Positions 16,192 through 25,049 are shown, numbered from the stretch's first letter. The stretch is 64,000 nucleotides of DNA from Arenibacter palladensis (GCF_900129275.1 NZ_FQUX01000003.1:124001-188000); one strand, 5' to 3'. A program made the numbers and translations. The notes: generated by a model not told the origin, from the sequence alone.

Positions 16192-16818
16192 ATGAACATC
16201 AACCAAATCTTTAAAAACAACCAAAAATGGGTTCAAGACAAATTGGACATTGATGCCAATTATTTCAAAAACCTATCAGAAGGACAAAATCCGGATATCC
16301 TATATATTGGATGTTCCGACAGCCGGGTATCGGCCGAAGAACTAATGGGTGTTTCTCCTGGAGAAGCCTTTGTTCACAGAAATATTGCAAATATGGTACC
16401 CAATACAGATTTAAGTGTAATGTCGGTAATTGATTATGCCGTGCTACATTTAAAGGTAAATCACGTTGTGGTTTGCGGACATTATTTTTGTGGAGGTGTT
16501 AAAGCTGCTATGGAGTCGGCAGATTTGGGAATTCTTAATCCCTGGTTGCGAAATATAAGAGATGTATACAGAACTCACAGAATTGAATTGAACGGAATTA
16601 AGGATGAAGAGCTACGCTATAAGCGACTTGTGGAGCTGAATGTTCAAGAACAATGTATCAATGTAATTAAAACCGCAGAAGTGCAGAGGGCCTACCGCGA
16701 TAGAGGTATAACAGTTCACGGTTGGGTATTTGATATTCACTCTGGAAAACTGATAGATTTAAAAATTGACTTCAATAAGATTTTAGAAAATGTAATGGAA
16801 ATTTATCGACTTGATTAA
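16192..16818 (+). CDS. Beta-class carbonic anhydrase
   Basis: 208 residues of the beta class. The zinc ligands are C41, H97 and C100, and the D43-x-R45 dyad is in CSDSRVSAEE (41-50). FVHRNIANMV (60-69) and CGHYFCGGVKAAM (95-107) are family signatures. It catalyses reversible CO2 hydration in the cytoplasm, supplying bicarbonate for carboxylations or pH control. The closest neighbour is a metal transporter 121 bp downstream; no bicarbonate transporter is adjacent, so it is not part of a carbon-concentrating operon. Confidence 0.95.
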   Translation: MNINQIFKNNQKWVQDKLDIDANYFKNLSEGQNPDILYIGCSDSRVSAEELMGVSPGEAFVHRNIANMVPNTDLSVMSVIDYAVLHLKVNHVVVCGHYFCGGVKAAMESADLGILNPWLRNIRDVYRTHRIELNGIKDEELRYKRLVELNVQEQCINVIKTAEVQRAYRDRGITVHGWVFDIHSGKLIDLKIDFNKILENVMEIYRLD

Positions 16819-16939
16819 TGAAAAAAGAAAAATCATATCCCATTTGGCAAGCCTTTAATAGGTAACATTTATAGCTTTAACTTTTTTAAGGACAACACTC
16901 AATTTAAAAGTGTAAAATGTGTTGTTAAAAACAATTATT

Positions 16940-17734
16940 ATGCAAAAAACAATATTTGAAATCACCAAAATGGATTGTCCTTCAGAGGAAAATCTAATTC
17001 GCATGAAATTGGACGAAATTTCAAATATTGTCCATTTGGATTTTGATATTCCAAATCGAAAATTGACCGTTTTTCACAACGGAGAAACTGAGCAAATAGA
17101 AAAGTCCGTTATCGAACTCCATTTAGGCGGAAAAAAAATCTCTACCGAACAACCCGACCGAACTGATTTTAAAGAAAATACCAACCAAAAAAAAGTGCTT
17201 TGGTCTGTACTCGCCATCAATTTTGCCTTTTTCATAATAGAAATGGCAACCGGTATAGTTTCAAAATCGATGGGACTAGTTGCCGATAGTTTGGATATGC
17301 TTGCGGACAGCTTCGTTTATGGAATTAGCTTGATTGCGGTTGGAGGAACATTGATGAAGAAAAAGCGGATTGCAAAACTTGCTGGGTATTTTCAAATTAC
17401 ACTTGCAATAATTGGATTTGTGGAAGTCTTACGGAGGTTTTTCGGAGCCGACAAACTTCCCGATTTTTCAACAATGATTATCGTTTCGATTTTTGCGCTT
17501 GTTGCCAACGGAATTTGTCTCTACATTTTACAAAAGTCTAAAAGCAAAGAAGAGGCCCATATGAAAGCGAGTATGATCTTCACCTCAAATGATGTGGTCA
17601 TCAATATGGGCGTTATAATCGCCGGGCTTTTGGTAAACTGGTTAAACTCGAGCAAACCCGATTTAATTATAGGCACAATAGTTTTTGTTTTGGTAATCCA
17701 AGGAGCGATTAGAATATTGAAATTAAGTAAATAA
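16940..17734 (+). CDS. Cation diffusion facilitator with N-terminal HMA-like domain
   Basis: 264 residues from the ATG at 16940 (MQKTIFEITK); the upstream frame adds seven unlikely codons. An HMA-type metal-binding domain (1-65) with MDCPSEE (C13, E16, E17), the C-x-x-E-E variant, precedes a CDF domain with six helices. The transport-site motifs are atypical: helix 2 has D119-x3-D123 in place of H-x3-D, and helix 5 has F214-x3-D218, lacking the first ligand. Metal efflux (Zn, Cd or Mn) is the family role; specificity is uncertain because of these changes. The usual C-terminal cytosolic domain is absent. Confidence 0.82.
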   Translation: MQKTIFEITKMDCPSEENLIRMKLDEISNIVHLDFDIPNRKLTVFHNGETEQIEKSVIELHLGGKKISTEQPDRTDFKENTNQKKVLWSVLAINFAFFIIEMATGIVSKSMGLVADSLDMLADSFVYGISLIAVGGTLMKKKRIAKLAGYFQITLAIIGFVEVLRRFFGADKLPDFSTMIIVSIFALVANGICLYILQKSKSKEEAHMKASMIFTSNDVVINMGVIIAGLLVNWLNSSKPDLIIGTIVFVLVIQGAIRILKLSK

Positions 17735-17950
17735 AAACACTAGCCTCTACAATGCCATAAGGAACCAGACCCAACTAGTCTTTCTGCCTGCCAAGCTATA
17801 AGGTGTACGCCCTACCCCACTGGTTACTAGAATGCGGCTTAATCAGCCAATAAATTTTCAGAAAAAATACATTTTTGAATAAAAATCCTTTACTTTTCAT
17901 ATACCTGAAATATGGAAGAATATCGGAACTACTAATGGAATTAAAACAGC

Positions 17951-18679
17951 ATGGAAATAATATCTAAAACTGATATAACCTGGTTTCCAAATTCCTGGAT
18001 TCGATTGCGGATCAACAAAAAAGTAATCTATTTTGACCCTGCCTATTTAAAAACGTATTTTTCAAAATATCCGGATAAAACAGAGTACTCAAAATGGCCG
18101 GACCCAATTGATGGAATGCCTAACGGACTTGAGAAAGCGGATCTTATATTTATAACCCATCACCACAAAGACCATTGCAAAAGAGTAACGGTAGATCGAC
18201 TAATAAAACAGGATACAATAATTTTTGCCCCTAAAAGTTGTTTGAAAGAGCTTGGGGATAGAATCAACCTCGTGAAGCCAAATGAAACCCTCCATATAGA
18301 TAATGGCATCTCCTTGAAAGTTTTGAATGCCTATAACACTCAACAAGGAACATCAACCATAAAACAACATAAAAAAGGAATAGGTGTTGGCTTTATTTTG
18401 ACAATCGACGGATTATCATTTTATCACCTGGGCGACACGGACTTTTTAGTAGATATGGAGGCAGTGAATGACATTCATGTAGCATTTGTCCCTATAGGTG
18501 GGAAATTCACAATGAACATTGACGAGGCTGTTAAAACAACCTTGTCTATAAATCCAAAAATTGTTATCCCTATTCACAATCTTGGACAAGATTTTTGGGA
18601 GTTTCAAAATAAGTTAAACGATAAAGGAAAAAATATAAGGTGTATCATTCCCACAATTGGTCAACCAATAAAAGTTTAA
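17951..18679 (+). CDS. MBL-fold metal-dependent hydrolase (UlaG/UPF0173-like)
   Basis: 242 residues. The metallo-beta-lactamase core motif is intact, H70-x-H72-x-D74-H75 in FITHHHKDHC, with later metal ligands in SFYHLGDTDF and IPIHN. The short form and the WIRLRINKKVIYFDP start place it with the UlaG/UPF0173 branch rather than with true beta-lactamases. It likely hydrolyses a small ester, lactone or phosphodiester in the cytoplasm. Single gene with spacers of about 200 bp on each side. Confidence 0.87.
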   Translation: MEIISKTDITWFPNSWIRLRINKKVIYFDPAYLKTYFSKYPDKTEYSKWPDPIDGMPNGLEKADLIFITHHHKDHCKRVTVDRLIKQDTIIFAPKSCLKELGDRINLVKPNETLHIDNGISLKVLNAYNTQQGTSTIKQHKKGIGVGFILTIDGLSFYHLGDTDFLVDMEAVNDIHVAFVPIGGKFTMNIDEAVKTTLSINPKIVIPIHNLGQDFWEFQNKLNDKGKNIRCIIPTIGQPIKV

Positions 18680-18910
18680 AAACAAAGGGACTAACAAAGG
18701 TTAAAATTAACCTCACTGTGGAAACCAGCTGTTCAAAGCAAACAAGCGTAAATAAGCATTCAATGTCACCTTGTGCTCCATCCCAATAATTTCTTATTTT
18801 TAATCTCGTACTATTTCGATCCCAAAAAATCCTATCTGCCCAAAAGCCTGGTTTCTAGGATTATTCTTACCGAAATCATAGCCTAGACATTGAATACAAT
18901 TTAACGAAAT

Positions 18911-19879
18911 ATGAAAAGACAAGTTTTAAAAATTACCCTTTTAATTTTCAGTATTACATGTTCTTCAAGCCTTGCTCAAGAAACACTTGATGCCTTTTTA
19001 AAGGATCAGCCTATTATCGATATGCATTTTCATATCACTAAAGGGTATGGGGATAATGAAATATACCGGCATCTAAATGTTGATATTGATAGTGCAAAAC
19101 TATATTGGGCCATTGAAGATTACAAAAAGAATAATGTGGTGCTGGCTTTAGGCGGCGGACCATTAAAATATGCTAAAATGTATGCTGGGGCAGAGCGCCT
19201 TTTTTGGTCAGGACTAATTTTTCCCTGTACAAAAACCGTAGAACAAGACGAACCTTGCGAAAAGGAATTCTACTCTGAATCCGAATTGCGTGAAATATAC
19301 CAAATTGGAAATTTTAAGAGTTTAGGGGAATCTATGTTTAATTATTATGGTATACCACCTACCGACGTACGATTGGAGCCTTATTGGAAAATAGCAATGG
19401 AGTATAATATTCCCATTGGCATTCATGCAGATAGCGGACCACCAGTAGAGCGAGTCAATAAGGAGGAAAGGCCCAATTATAATCCAGCCTACGCAAATCC
19501 TGAATTACTAAAACCTATTTTGGAAAAATATCCAAAGCTAAAGTTGTACCTGATGCATTATGGAGGGGAATATTCTGATCAATCATTAAATTTAATGAAG
19601 GAGTATCCTCAAATTTATTGTGAGATTTCTGCAGTTAGTATGTTCCTCCCAAAAGAAGTTTGGGAACCAAATGTAAAAAAGTTATTTAGCGAAGGGCTTG
19701 GCGACAGGTTAATGTTTGCTTCTGATTATTTTGGGACAGTAAGAAAGAATATTGAAATAATTTATAATCTGGATTGGCTGAGCGAGGAACAAAAAGGGGA
19801 TGTTTTTTATAATAATGCCGCCAGATTTCTTGGGCTATCAGATTCTGAAATAAGGGAGCACAGAAAGAAATTGAATTAA
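18911..19879 (+). CDS. Secreted amidohydrolase-family protein
   Basis: 322 residues starting with a signal peptide (1-22, ending SSLAQ). The amidohydrolase_2 TIM-barrel is marked by DMHFH (H39, H41), GIHADSGPP, LMHYGG and the terminal aspartate in MFASDYFG. Export is unusual for this family, whose members are mostly cytoplasmic decarboxylases or lactonases, but is common for Bacteroidota versions. A small-molecule hydrolase in the periplasm is the likely role. It is followed after 147 bp by an AraC regulator. Confidence 0.87.
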   Translation: MKRQVLKITLLIFSITCSSSLAQETLDAFLKDQPIIDMHFHITKGYGDNEIYRHLNVDIDSAKLYWAIEDYKKNNVVLALGGGPLKYAKMYAGAERLFWSGLIFPCTKTVEQDEPCEKEFYSESELREIYQIGNFKSLGESMFNYYGIPPTDVRLEPYWKIAMEYNIPIGIHADSGPPVERVNKEERPNYNPAYANPELLKPILEKYPKLKLYLMHYGGEYSDQSLNLMKEYPQIYCEISAVSMFLPKEVWEPNVKKLFSEGLGDRLMFASDYFGTVRKNIEIIYNLDWLSEEQKGDVFYNNAARFLGLSDSEIREHRKKLN

Positions 19880-20026
19880 GAACCGAGGCTACTATTAACA
19901 ACCATTATTTGTTGAAATTTTGCCTTCCTTGGGAACTTAGCGTTAGCCTAACCTAGAAATATTAACTTTATTCTCTTAACTGACGATTATACAAATTGTT
20001 TTCCCAAGAACTAAAAACACCGATAA

Positions 20027-20896
20027 GTGATTAAAAATGAATTTGAAAAATTAATTAAAAAGTATGATAAAAAAATTGTCATAGATAAAATTGTTGATGG
20101 TAAATACAACACTATAAACAATTACAGCACAATTCTTCATCGTCACGTTTTTTATCAAATTGTTTGGATTGCAAAGGGCTCCGGAACCCATATGATTGAA
20201 GGGCAAAATTATGTATATTCCGATGGAACCATTTTTCTACTGGCTCCTTATTATTTACATAAAATAAGTTACGACAAAAATGTACAAGGCTATGTTATTA
20301 GTTTTTGCGATAGTTTATTAGACCGCTTTCAAAATAAATCCACACTTCTTTTTCACAACATAGAAAAGGCCTACATAGAAGTTCCTAATAAGGAAGTTGA
20401 ACTTTTAAATGATGAATTTAAATTATTGAATCATTATTCAATAACAAACACAAGTATATCACAAAGTATAGTTCAGGATTATCTACATATAATTCTAACC
20501 AAAATAAACGGATTTAAAAGCTTAAAAGAAAATGATAGTGTTCAGGCCCAAACAAATAACACTAAAATATTGGAACAGTTTGTATTACTTGTCAGGCAGC
20601 ATTACACCGAAGAAAAACAATTGCACTTTTATACTTCCCAATTGGCAATTTCTCAAAAAAAGCTTAATCAAATAGTACGAAATGCTACTGGTCTTACTCC
20701 TGCTAAATTTCTAGAAACTTACATTTTAAATGAGGCGGCAAGAATACTGCGTTATAGCGACCTTAGTGTTAAACAAACTGTAGCAGAGCTTGGGTACTCT
20801 GATAGTTCGTACTTTATAAAAGCCTTTAAGAAACAATTTAAAAAAACACCAACGGAGTATAGAAAATCTGCCAAGTTCAACTTAAATACCAAATAA
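20027..20896 (+). CDS. AraC-family regulator with N-terminal cupin domain
   Basis: 289 residues from a GTG at 20027; there is no ATG in frame close by. The N-terminal half (25-120, HVFYQIVWIAKGSGTHMIEG) is an AraC-type cupin, and residues about 185-285 carry two HTH motifs ending in YFIKAFKKQFKKTPTEYRK. It probably senses a small ligand and controls the EamA transporter gene, which starts 84 bp downstream in the same direction. Confidence 0.9.
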   Translation: MIKNEFEKLIKKYDKKIVIDKIVDGKYNTINNYSTILHRHVFYQIVWIAKGSGTHMIEGQNYVYSDGTIFLLAPYYLHKISYDKNVQGYVISFCDSLLDRFQNKSTLLFHNIEKAYIEVPNKEVELLNDEFKLLNHYSITNTSISQSIVQDYLHIILTKINGFKSLKENDSVQAQTNNTKILEQFVLLVRQHYTEEKQLHFYTSQLAISQKKLNQIVRNATGLTPAKFLETYILNEAARILRYSDLSVKQTVAELGYSDSSYFIKAFKKQFKKTPTEYRKSAKFNLNTK

Positions 20897-20980
20897 TACC
20901 ATAATCTTCCCCAATTGTCATATTTATAGTCGCACATAAAACTGAAGTTTGTAGCAATTATAAACCTTAAGTTTTCTAGT

Positions 20981-21889
20981 ATGAACAAATCAATCGTTTA
21001 TGTTTTAGTCTGTGTATTCTTATGGGCATTAATTCCTGTAGTATCCAAATTAGGACAAAATGGGTTGGATAACCATCAATTTCTTTTTTGGTCCAGCTTG
21101 TCTTCACTATTGTTTTTTTTGGGTATTGGGATCTATAAAAAAAATATTGCCCATTTATACAAAATCTCCAAAAACAAATGGCTCAAGGCAATATCCCTGG
21201 GCTTCTTAGGTACTTATTTGTATTATGTACTACTCTATTTTGGCTATGCCAATGCACCAGGAATGGAAGTCCTTATTGTTCAATATTCCTGGCCTATACT
21301 AGTTGCTGTTCTATCACTCATAATTTTAAGGGAAAAACTTACAACCCCAAAAGTAATTTCCATTCTTTTGGGGTTTTTAGGTGTATTTATGGTATTGACA
21401 AAAGGAAATTTTAGCCAATTAAAATTTGAAAACTTAACTATAGATTTAATCGTATTCTTTGGAGCATTTGTTTTTGCCTTATTTTCGGTTCTAAGTAAAA
21501 AAATTGAAATGAACGATATTAGTTTATTAACTATCTATTTTTTAACTGCCAGTGTTGCTTCGTTCATTTCAATGAATATATTCTCGGAGTTTAAAACACC
21601 TGGATTAAATACTATAACTCCTATTGTCATAAATGGCTTTTTTGTCAATGGACTTTCATATATTTTTTGGATTAAAGCGCTCAAAATTGGCGAAGCTTCC
21701 TTTATAGCCCCGTTTGTTTTTTTAACCCCGGTCTTGTCTTCCATTTTTTTGATCGTTTTTTTTAATGAACCTTTTTACACAGCTTACCTTATAGGAATGT
21801 CTTGTGTAATTCTCGGTGGTCTTTTAAACGCTAAAAAAGCAAAGAAAAACGCTTTCTACCACAACGTAAAAATTAACCAGCCCGAATGA
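20981..21889 (+). CDS. EamA-family (DMT) transporter
   Basis: 302 residues, ten predicted membrane helices in two EamA repeats. The repeat ends are seen in ILVAVLSLIILREKLT (after helix 4) and TPVLSSIFLIVFFNEPF (after helix 9), both with the conserved glutamate. Family members export amino acids or other metabolites. The AraC gene directly upstream is its probable regulator. The first helix begins at MNKSIVYVLVCVFLWALIP, so the ATG start is sound. Confidence 0.9.
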   Translation: MNKSIVYVLVCVFLWALIPVVSKLGQNGLDNHQFLFWSSLSSLLFFLGIGIYKKNIAHLYKISKNKWLKAISLGFLGTYLYYVLLYFGYANAPGMEVLIVQYSWPILVAVLSLIILREKLTTPKVISILLGFLGVFMVLTKGNFSQLKFENLTIDLIVFFGAFVFALFSVLSKKIEMNDISLLTIYFLTASVASFISMNIFSEFKTPGLNTITPIVINGFFVNGLSYIFWIKALKIGEASFIAPFVFLTPVLSSIFLIVFFNEPFYTAYLIGMSCVILGGLLNAKKAKKNAFYHNVKINQPE

Positions 21890-21897
21890 GTTGTACC

Positions 21898-21949
21898 CGC
21901 TGGCCAAGCTTTTTGGCATGGTTCCCTTCAAAATTAGTAAGGGCCAGCG
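21898..21949. other. Branched (three-way) inverted-repeat structure
   Basis: Outer stem CGCTGG (21898-21903) pairs with CCAGCG (21944-21949). Inside are GCCAA/TTGGC (21903-21907 with 21913-21917) and CCCTT/AAGGG (21924-21928 with 21939-21943). All can form almost at once, giving two arms on one stem. It begins 8 bp after the EamA stop. It may act as a terminator, an RNA-processing structure or a recombination-site remnant. Confidence 0.45.
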
Positions 21950-22065
21950 AACAGGCATTGCAGGACTGGCTAATTTTATGATTAAAGCCCACTCACGAAA
22001 ATCATCTAAGGCATAAAAAAATGGCAGGACCTATTTTCTGTCGGTTAGGCGAAAAGTTCGGTTTT

Positions 22066-22090
22066 TATTTTTTAAATTAGGTGCTTAACC
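22066..22090 (+). repeat. Recurrent leader element, copy before DUF3995
   Basis: It reads TATTTTTTAAATTAG then GTGCTTAACC, matching the 7776-7800 copy in 21 of 25 bases at identical length. It ends 58 bp before the ATG at 22149. Confidence 0.6.
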
Positions 22091-22148
22091 CCCGCAACTA
22101 AATTTATAGGAACTTCAGTAAAAAATTGAGAGCAACCGACCGAGAACT

Positions 22149-22568
22149 ATGTATTTATCAATTCTATTGGGCATAATACTAATTGGACTTGGACTAATTC
22201 ATTTCAATTGGGTGATCGGAGGCAAATTTGGATTTTCAGAATCCTTACCCACAAAGGAAAGCGGAGAAAGAGTATTGAATCCTAAAAAAATTGATAGTGC
22301 CATTGTTGGAATTGGATTGACAATATTCGGTATTTTTTATGTTCTTAAATCAGGACTTATTGAATACAGTTTACCAGCATGGATTATAAAATACGGAAGT
22401 TGGATAATACCAATAATTTTTCTTTTAAGAGCAATTGGCGAATTTAGATATGTTGGATTTTTTAAAAGTATAAAGAAAACGGAATTCGGAAAATTGGACA
22501 CCAAACTATTTTCACCCCTATGTTTGGCAATCGGAATACTGGGAATAATAATTCACCTGGTAAAATAA
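22149..22568 (+). CDS. DUF3995 membrane protein
   Basis: 139 residues with four predicted helices (about 1-19, 52-70, 78-98, 118-138). LLGIILIGLGLIHFNWVIGG at the start and the spacing of the remaining helices match DUF3995, a small integral membrane family of unknown function. Single gene preceded by a leader element. Confidence 0.8.
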   Translation: MYLSILLGIILIGLGLIHFNWVIGGKFGFSESLPTKESGERVLNPKKIDSAIVGIGLTIFGIFYVLKSGLIEYSLPAWIIKYGSWIIPIIFLLRAIGEFRYVGFFKSIKKTEFGKLDTKLFSPLCLAIGILGIIIHLVK

Positions 22569-22693
22569 AAACAAGTCCTATATAATTTAAATCAATATCG
22601 TTGCAGGTTTAGTATGTCCAAGTCCCCTATAGAAGTTTCCCCGGCATAAACCCCAAACTATCCATATCTAAGAGCCCAGTGCTTAATTAAGGA

Positions 22694-22795
22694 ATGGACA
22701 AGAGTATTAGAATCACACCTAAATTTATGAAGCCTTTGGAAAGGGCCTTAGATTTTCGAAAGACAAAAAAAAAGGAATTGGAAATACATTTATAA
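22694..22795 (+). CDS. Doubtful 33-residue reading frame
   Basis: ATG 22694 to TAA 22795, encoding a very basic short peptide (MDKSIRITPKFMKPL... ending KKKELEIHL). It ends 15 bp before the NTF2-like gene. It could be a leader peptide or chance; codon use does not decide. Listed only because it fills most of an otherwise empty 242-bp spacer. Confidence 0.15.
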   Translation: MDKSIRITPKFMKPLERALDFRKTKKKELEIHL

Positions 22796-22810
22796 CTTAA
22801 ACCAAAAATC

Positions 22811-23218
22811 ATGGAAAACAAACAAAATCTTAAGGTTATCGAGAATCTTTACAATGCTTTTGCCACTGGGGATATGCCTACAGTCCTTGGTTCTATGGAT
22901 CCCAATATTGAATGGAACGAAGCCGAAAGTAATGCGCTTTCGGACGGCAATCCCTATATTGGTCCAAATGCAATTTTAGAAGGCGTATTTGCCCGTCTTG
23001 GAGCCAACCATGAGTATTTTGGCTTAAAGGATATTAATATCCACAGCATGAATGGCAACAAGATCTTGGCCACTCTACGTTATGATGCTAAAGTAAAAAC
23101 AACCGGAAAGTCCTACAATGCCCAAGCTGCACATCTATGGACGCTTAATAATGAAGGAAAAATTACGGCCTTTCAACAATACGTAGATACTAAGAAGTTG
23201 GCAGACGCTGAAAAGTAA
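22811..23218 (+). CDS. NTF2-like / SnoaL-type protein
   Basis: 135 residues forming one NTF2-like cone fold. NLKVIENLYNAFATGDMPTV (5-24) is the usual first helix pair, followed by PNIEWNEAE and the sheet to FQQYVDTKKLADA at the end. The ketosteroid-isomerase-like family includes isomerases, hydrolases and binding proteins, so the reaction cannot be assigned. Soluble, no signal. Single gene. Confidence 0.85.
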   Translation: MENKQNLKVIENLYNAFATGDMPTVLGSMDPNIEWNEAESNALSDGNPYIGPNAILEGVFARLGANHEYFGLKDINIHSMNGNKILATLRYDAKVKTTGKSYNAQAAHLWTLNNEGKITAFQQYVDTKKLADAEK

Positions 23219-23582
23219 ATCTAATAGTACCGACGGTTAAATCAACGAAAGCACATCATTGGCCATAAATTGAAGCCTTAACGCCCTCCTTAATATTGAG
23301 TCGGGCATGTTTTCGCGCGGGCAAAAGCCATCCCATGGCACCTATAAGATAGTGAAGAGTTTCCCTCCTCCCCTCTACTCCTGTCCTGATCGTTATCCTT
23401 TTTTAGAACAAAATTTACTAAAAGCACAAAACCATTTCCAAGACCAAAATCAAAGTTGGCAGTGGCAACAATATTAAATTGCTTACCTTCTTATATTATA
23501 TTTGTAAAAATAAATATATCCCATCCTAAACGACAAGTATTAATTTTACAACGATTATCAACGCTATTGACTCAGGAACAAT
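23219..23582 (+). promoter_or_regulatory. Spacer with a TAnnTTTG promoter element
   Basis: 364 bp without a gene. TATATTTG at 23497-23504 is an exact match to the Bacteroidota -7 box. The nearest upstream TTG (23479-23481) is 15 bp away, shorter than usual, so the -33 element is unsure. GTTGGCAGTGGCAAC (23455-23469) recalls the spacer motif of the region, and two GCGGGC-like cores occur at 23308-23325. Confidence 0.4.
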
Positions 23583-24353
23583 ATGAAAAACAATAACAAA
23601 TTAACAGGAAAAAACGTTCTCATCACCGCTGGCGCCCAAGGAATTGGCGAGTCAATTACCAAGCACTTTATAGATAATGGGGCCAATGTTGCCATTCACT
23701 ATTTTTCCAGTGCCGATACCGCAAACCAATTAACGGAATACGCAACCGGCAAAGGTCAGAAAGCCGTTGCTTTAAGTGGTGATCTTACCAAGGAGGCCGA
23801 TGCGAATGCCTTGGTTAAAAAAACAGTAGAAGCATTTGGTGGCTTGGACATACTTATCAATAATGCAGGTTCACTGGTTGCCCGTAAAATGCTGAGCGAA
23901 ATGGAAGCTGAGTTCTGGAATAAGGTCATGGATATAAACCTTACCTCCATGATGTTCGTAACGCGGGCCGCAGCTCCTTTTCTAGCAAAAAATAACAATA
24001 GCAGCATTGTTAATTTGGCATCACTCGCTGGCCGCAAAGGAGGTCACCCCGGATCGCTGGCTTATTCAACCAGCAAAGGTGCAATCCTTACCTTTACTAG
24101 AGCTCTCTCGGCAGAATTGGGTCCTCAAGGTATACGGGTCAACGCAGTTGCACCGGGGCTAATCCTTGGCACTTCATTCCACAACACGCATACCACCAAA
24201 GAATCGGCTGCTGCTACTACAGCCGGTATTCCAATTCAACGCGCAGGTAACGCCGACGACGTAGCCCGTGCAGTTGTATTTTTGGCGTCCGAATACGATG
24301 GTTTTATTACCGGTGCCACGCTGGACATTAATGGTGGAGTCTACAATATGTAG
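23583..24353 (+). CDS. Classical SDR oxidoreductase
   Basis: 256 residues, full length for the family. TAGAQGIG (15-22) is the cofactor loop, NNAG at 93-96, S147 and Y161-x3-K165 the catalytic residues; the FabG-like end reads VFLASEYDGFITGATLDING. It reduces or oxidises an alcohol/carbonyl with NAD(P)(H). It stands 125 bp before an RbsD/FucU gene, which hints at a sugar substrate, because FucU mutarotase works with a sugar dehydrogenase in oxidative fucose breakdown. That link is inference. Confidence 0.92.
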   Translation: MKNNNKLTGKNVLITAGAQGIGESITKHFIDNGANVAIHYFSSADTANQLTEYATGKGQKAVALSGDLTKEADANALVKKTVEAFGGLDILINNAGSLVARKMLSEMEAEFWNKVMDINLTSMMFVTRAAAPFLAKNNNSSIVNLASLAGRKGGHPGSLAYSTSKGAILTFTRALSAELGPQGIRVNAVAPGLILGTSFHNTHTTKESAAATTAGIPIQRAGNADDVARAVVFLASEYDGFITGATLDINGGVYNM

Positions 24354-24478
24354 TTCGTGCTAAATTTGAACGTGACCAGAAACTTAACCAAATGCAAGAG
24401 GTAGGTGAAAAACAGAAAACACTGGGAGACAAATAACGCCCCGTGTTTTAATAATATTATTTTTTAAAGGATAAGCTT

Positions 24479-24913
24479 ATGTTAAAGACTCCGGTAATAC
24501 ATCCTACAATCATGGAAGTGCTTGCGCGATCAGGGCATTTTGCACAAGTTGTTATTGCAGACGGAAATTTACCCGTCGGTGCCATGACAGGTCCAAACTC
24601 CACCACTGTACATCTTAACTTTCGTCCGGGACTATTGGATGCCCTTACAGTACTTGAAGGCATTTTGGAAGTCTGTCCTGTTCAAGGAGCAATTGTCATG
24701 GAAAAGCCAGCAGAAGCAAGCGCCGAAATACACGATGCATACAAAACATTGCTGGGGGATGTATCCTGGGAGACCATGGAACGCTGGGCTTTCTACGAAA
24801 AAATTAGGGAACCCAATACCACATTGATTATTCAGACAGGTGAGCAGCGCCGCTTTGCCAATTTGATCCTAATCGTAGGTGTTGTAAAAATGGCAGAGGA
24901 AAGCAACTTTTAG
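24479..24913 (+). CDS. RbsD/FucU family sugar mutarotase-like protein
   Basis: 144 residues. The family's N-terminal active-site block is present, VLARSGHFAQVVIADGNLP (H20, D28), and the end RFANLILIVGVV matches FucU's YxNLILxKG region, with phenylalanine at the tyrosine position. FucU and RbsD interconvert sugar anomers. The preceding SDR (23583) could supply a dehydrogenase for the same sugar, but no kinase, dehydratase or aldolase is nearby. ATG start at 24479, 15 bp after an AT-rich stretch with TTAAAGGA. Confidence 0.87.
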   Translation: MLKTPVIHPTIMEVLARSGHFAQVVIADGNLPVGAMTGPNSTTVHLNFRPGLLDALTVLEGILEVCPVQGAIVMEKPAEASAEIHDAYKTLLGDVSWETMERWAFYEKIREPNTTLIIQTGEQRRFANLILIVGVVKMAEESNF

Positions 24914-25049
24914 GAACTTGGAGCTCGTTTATTATAAGTGTGCGTTTTGGTACTTCATTTATTGGAAAAGGAATATTATTATTCAAATGAGGCTTTGGAC
25001 CAAAAAGAAGTCTCACAGTCCAATGTTATGTGCTTCCAAAGCAAATTAC

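Noticed and set aside
17951..18679. MBL protein as an antibiotic-degrading beta-lactamase
   Set aside because: Sequence outside the core motif fits the UlaG/UPF0173 branch; no signal peptide.
18760..18905. Minus-strand open frame reading CLGYDFGKNNPRNQAFGQ and on to a stop
   Set aside because: No start codon, it runs into the opposite strand of the amidohydrolase start, and no family pattern is visible; most likely chance in AT-rich DNA.
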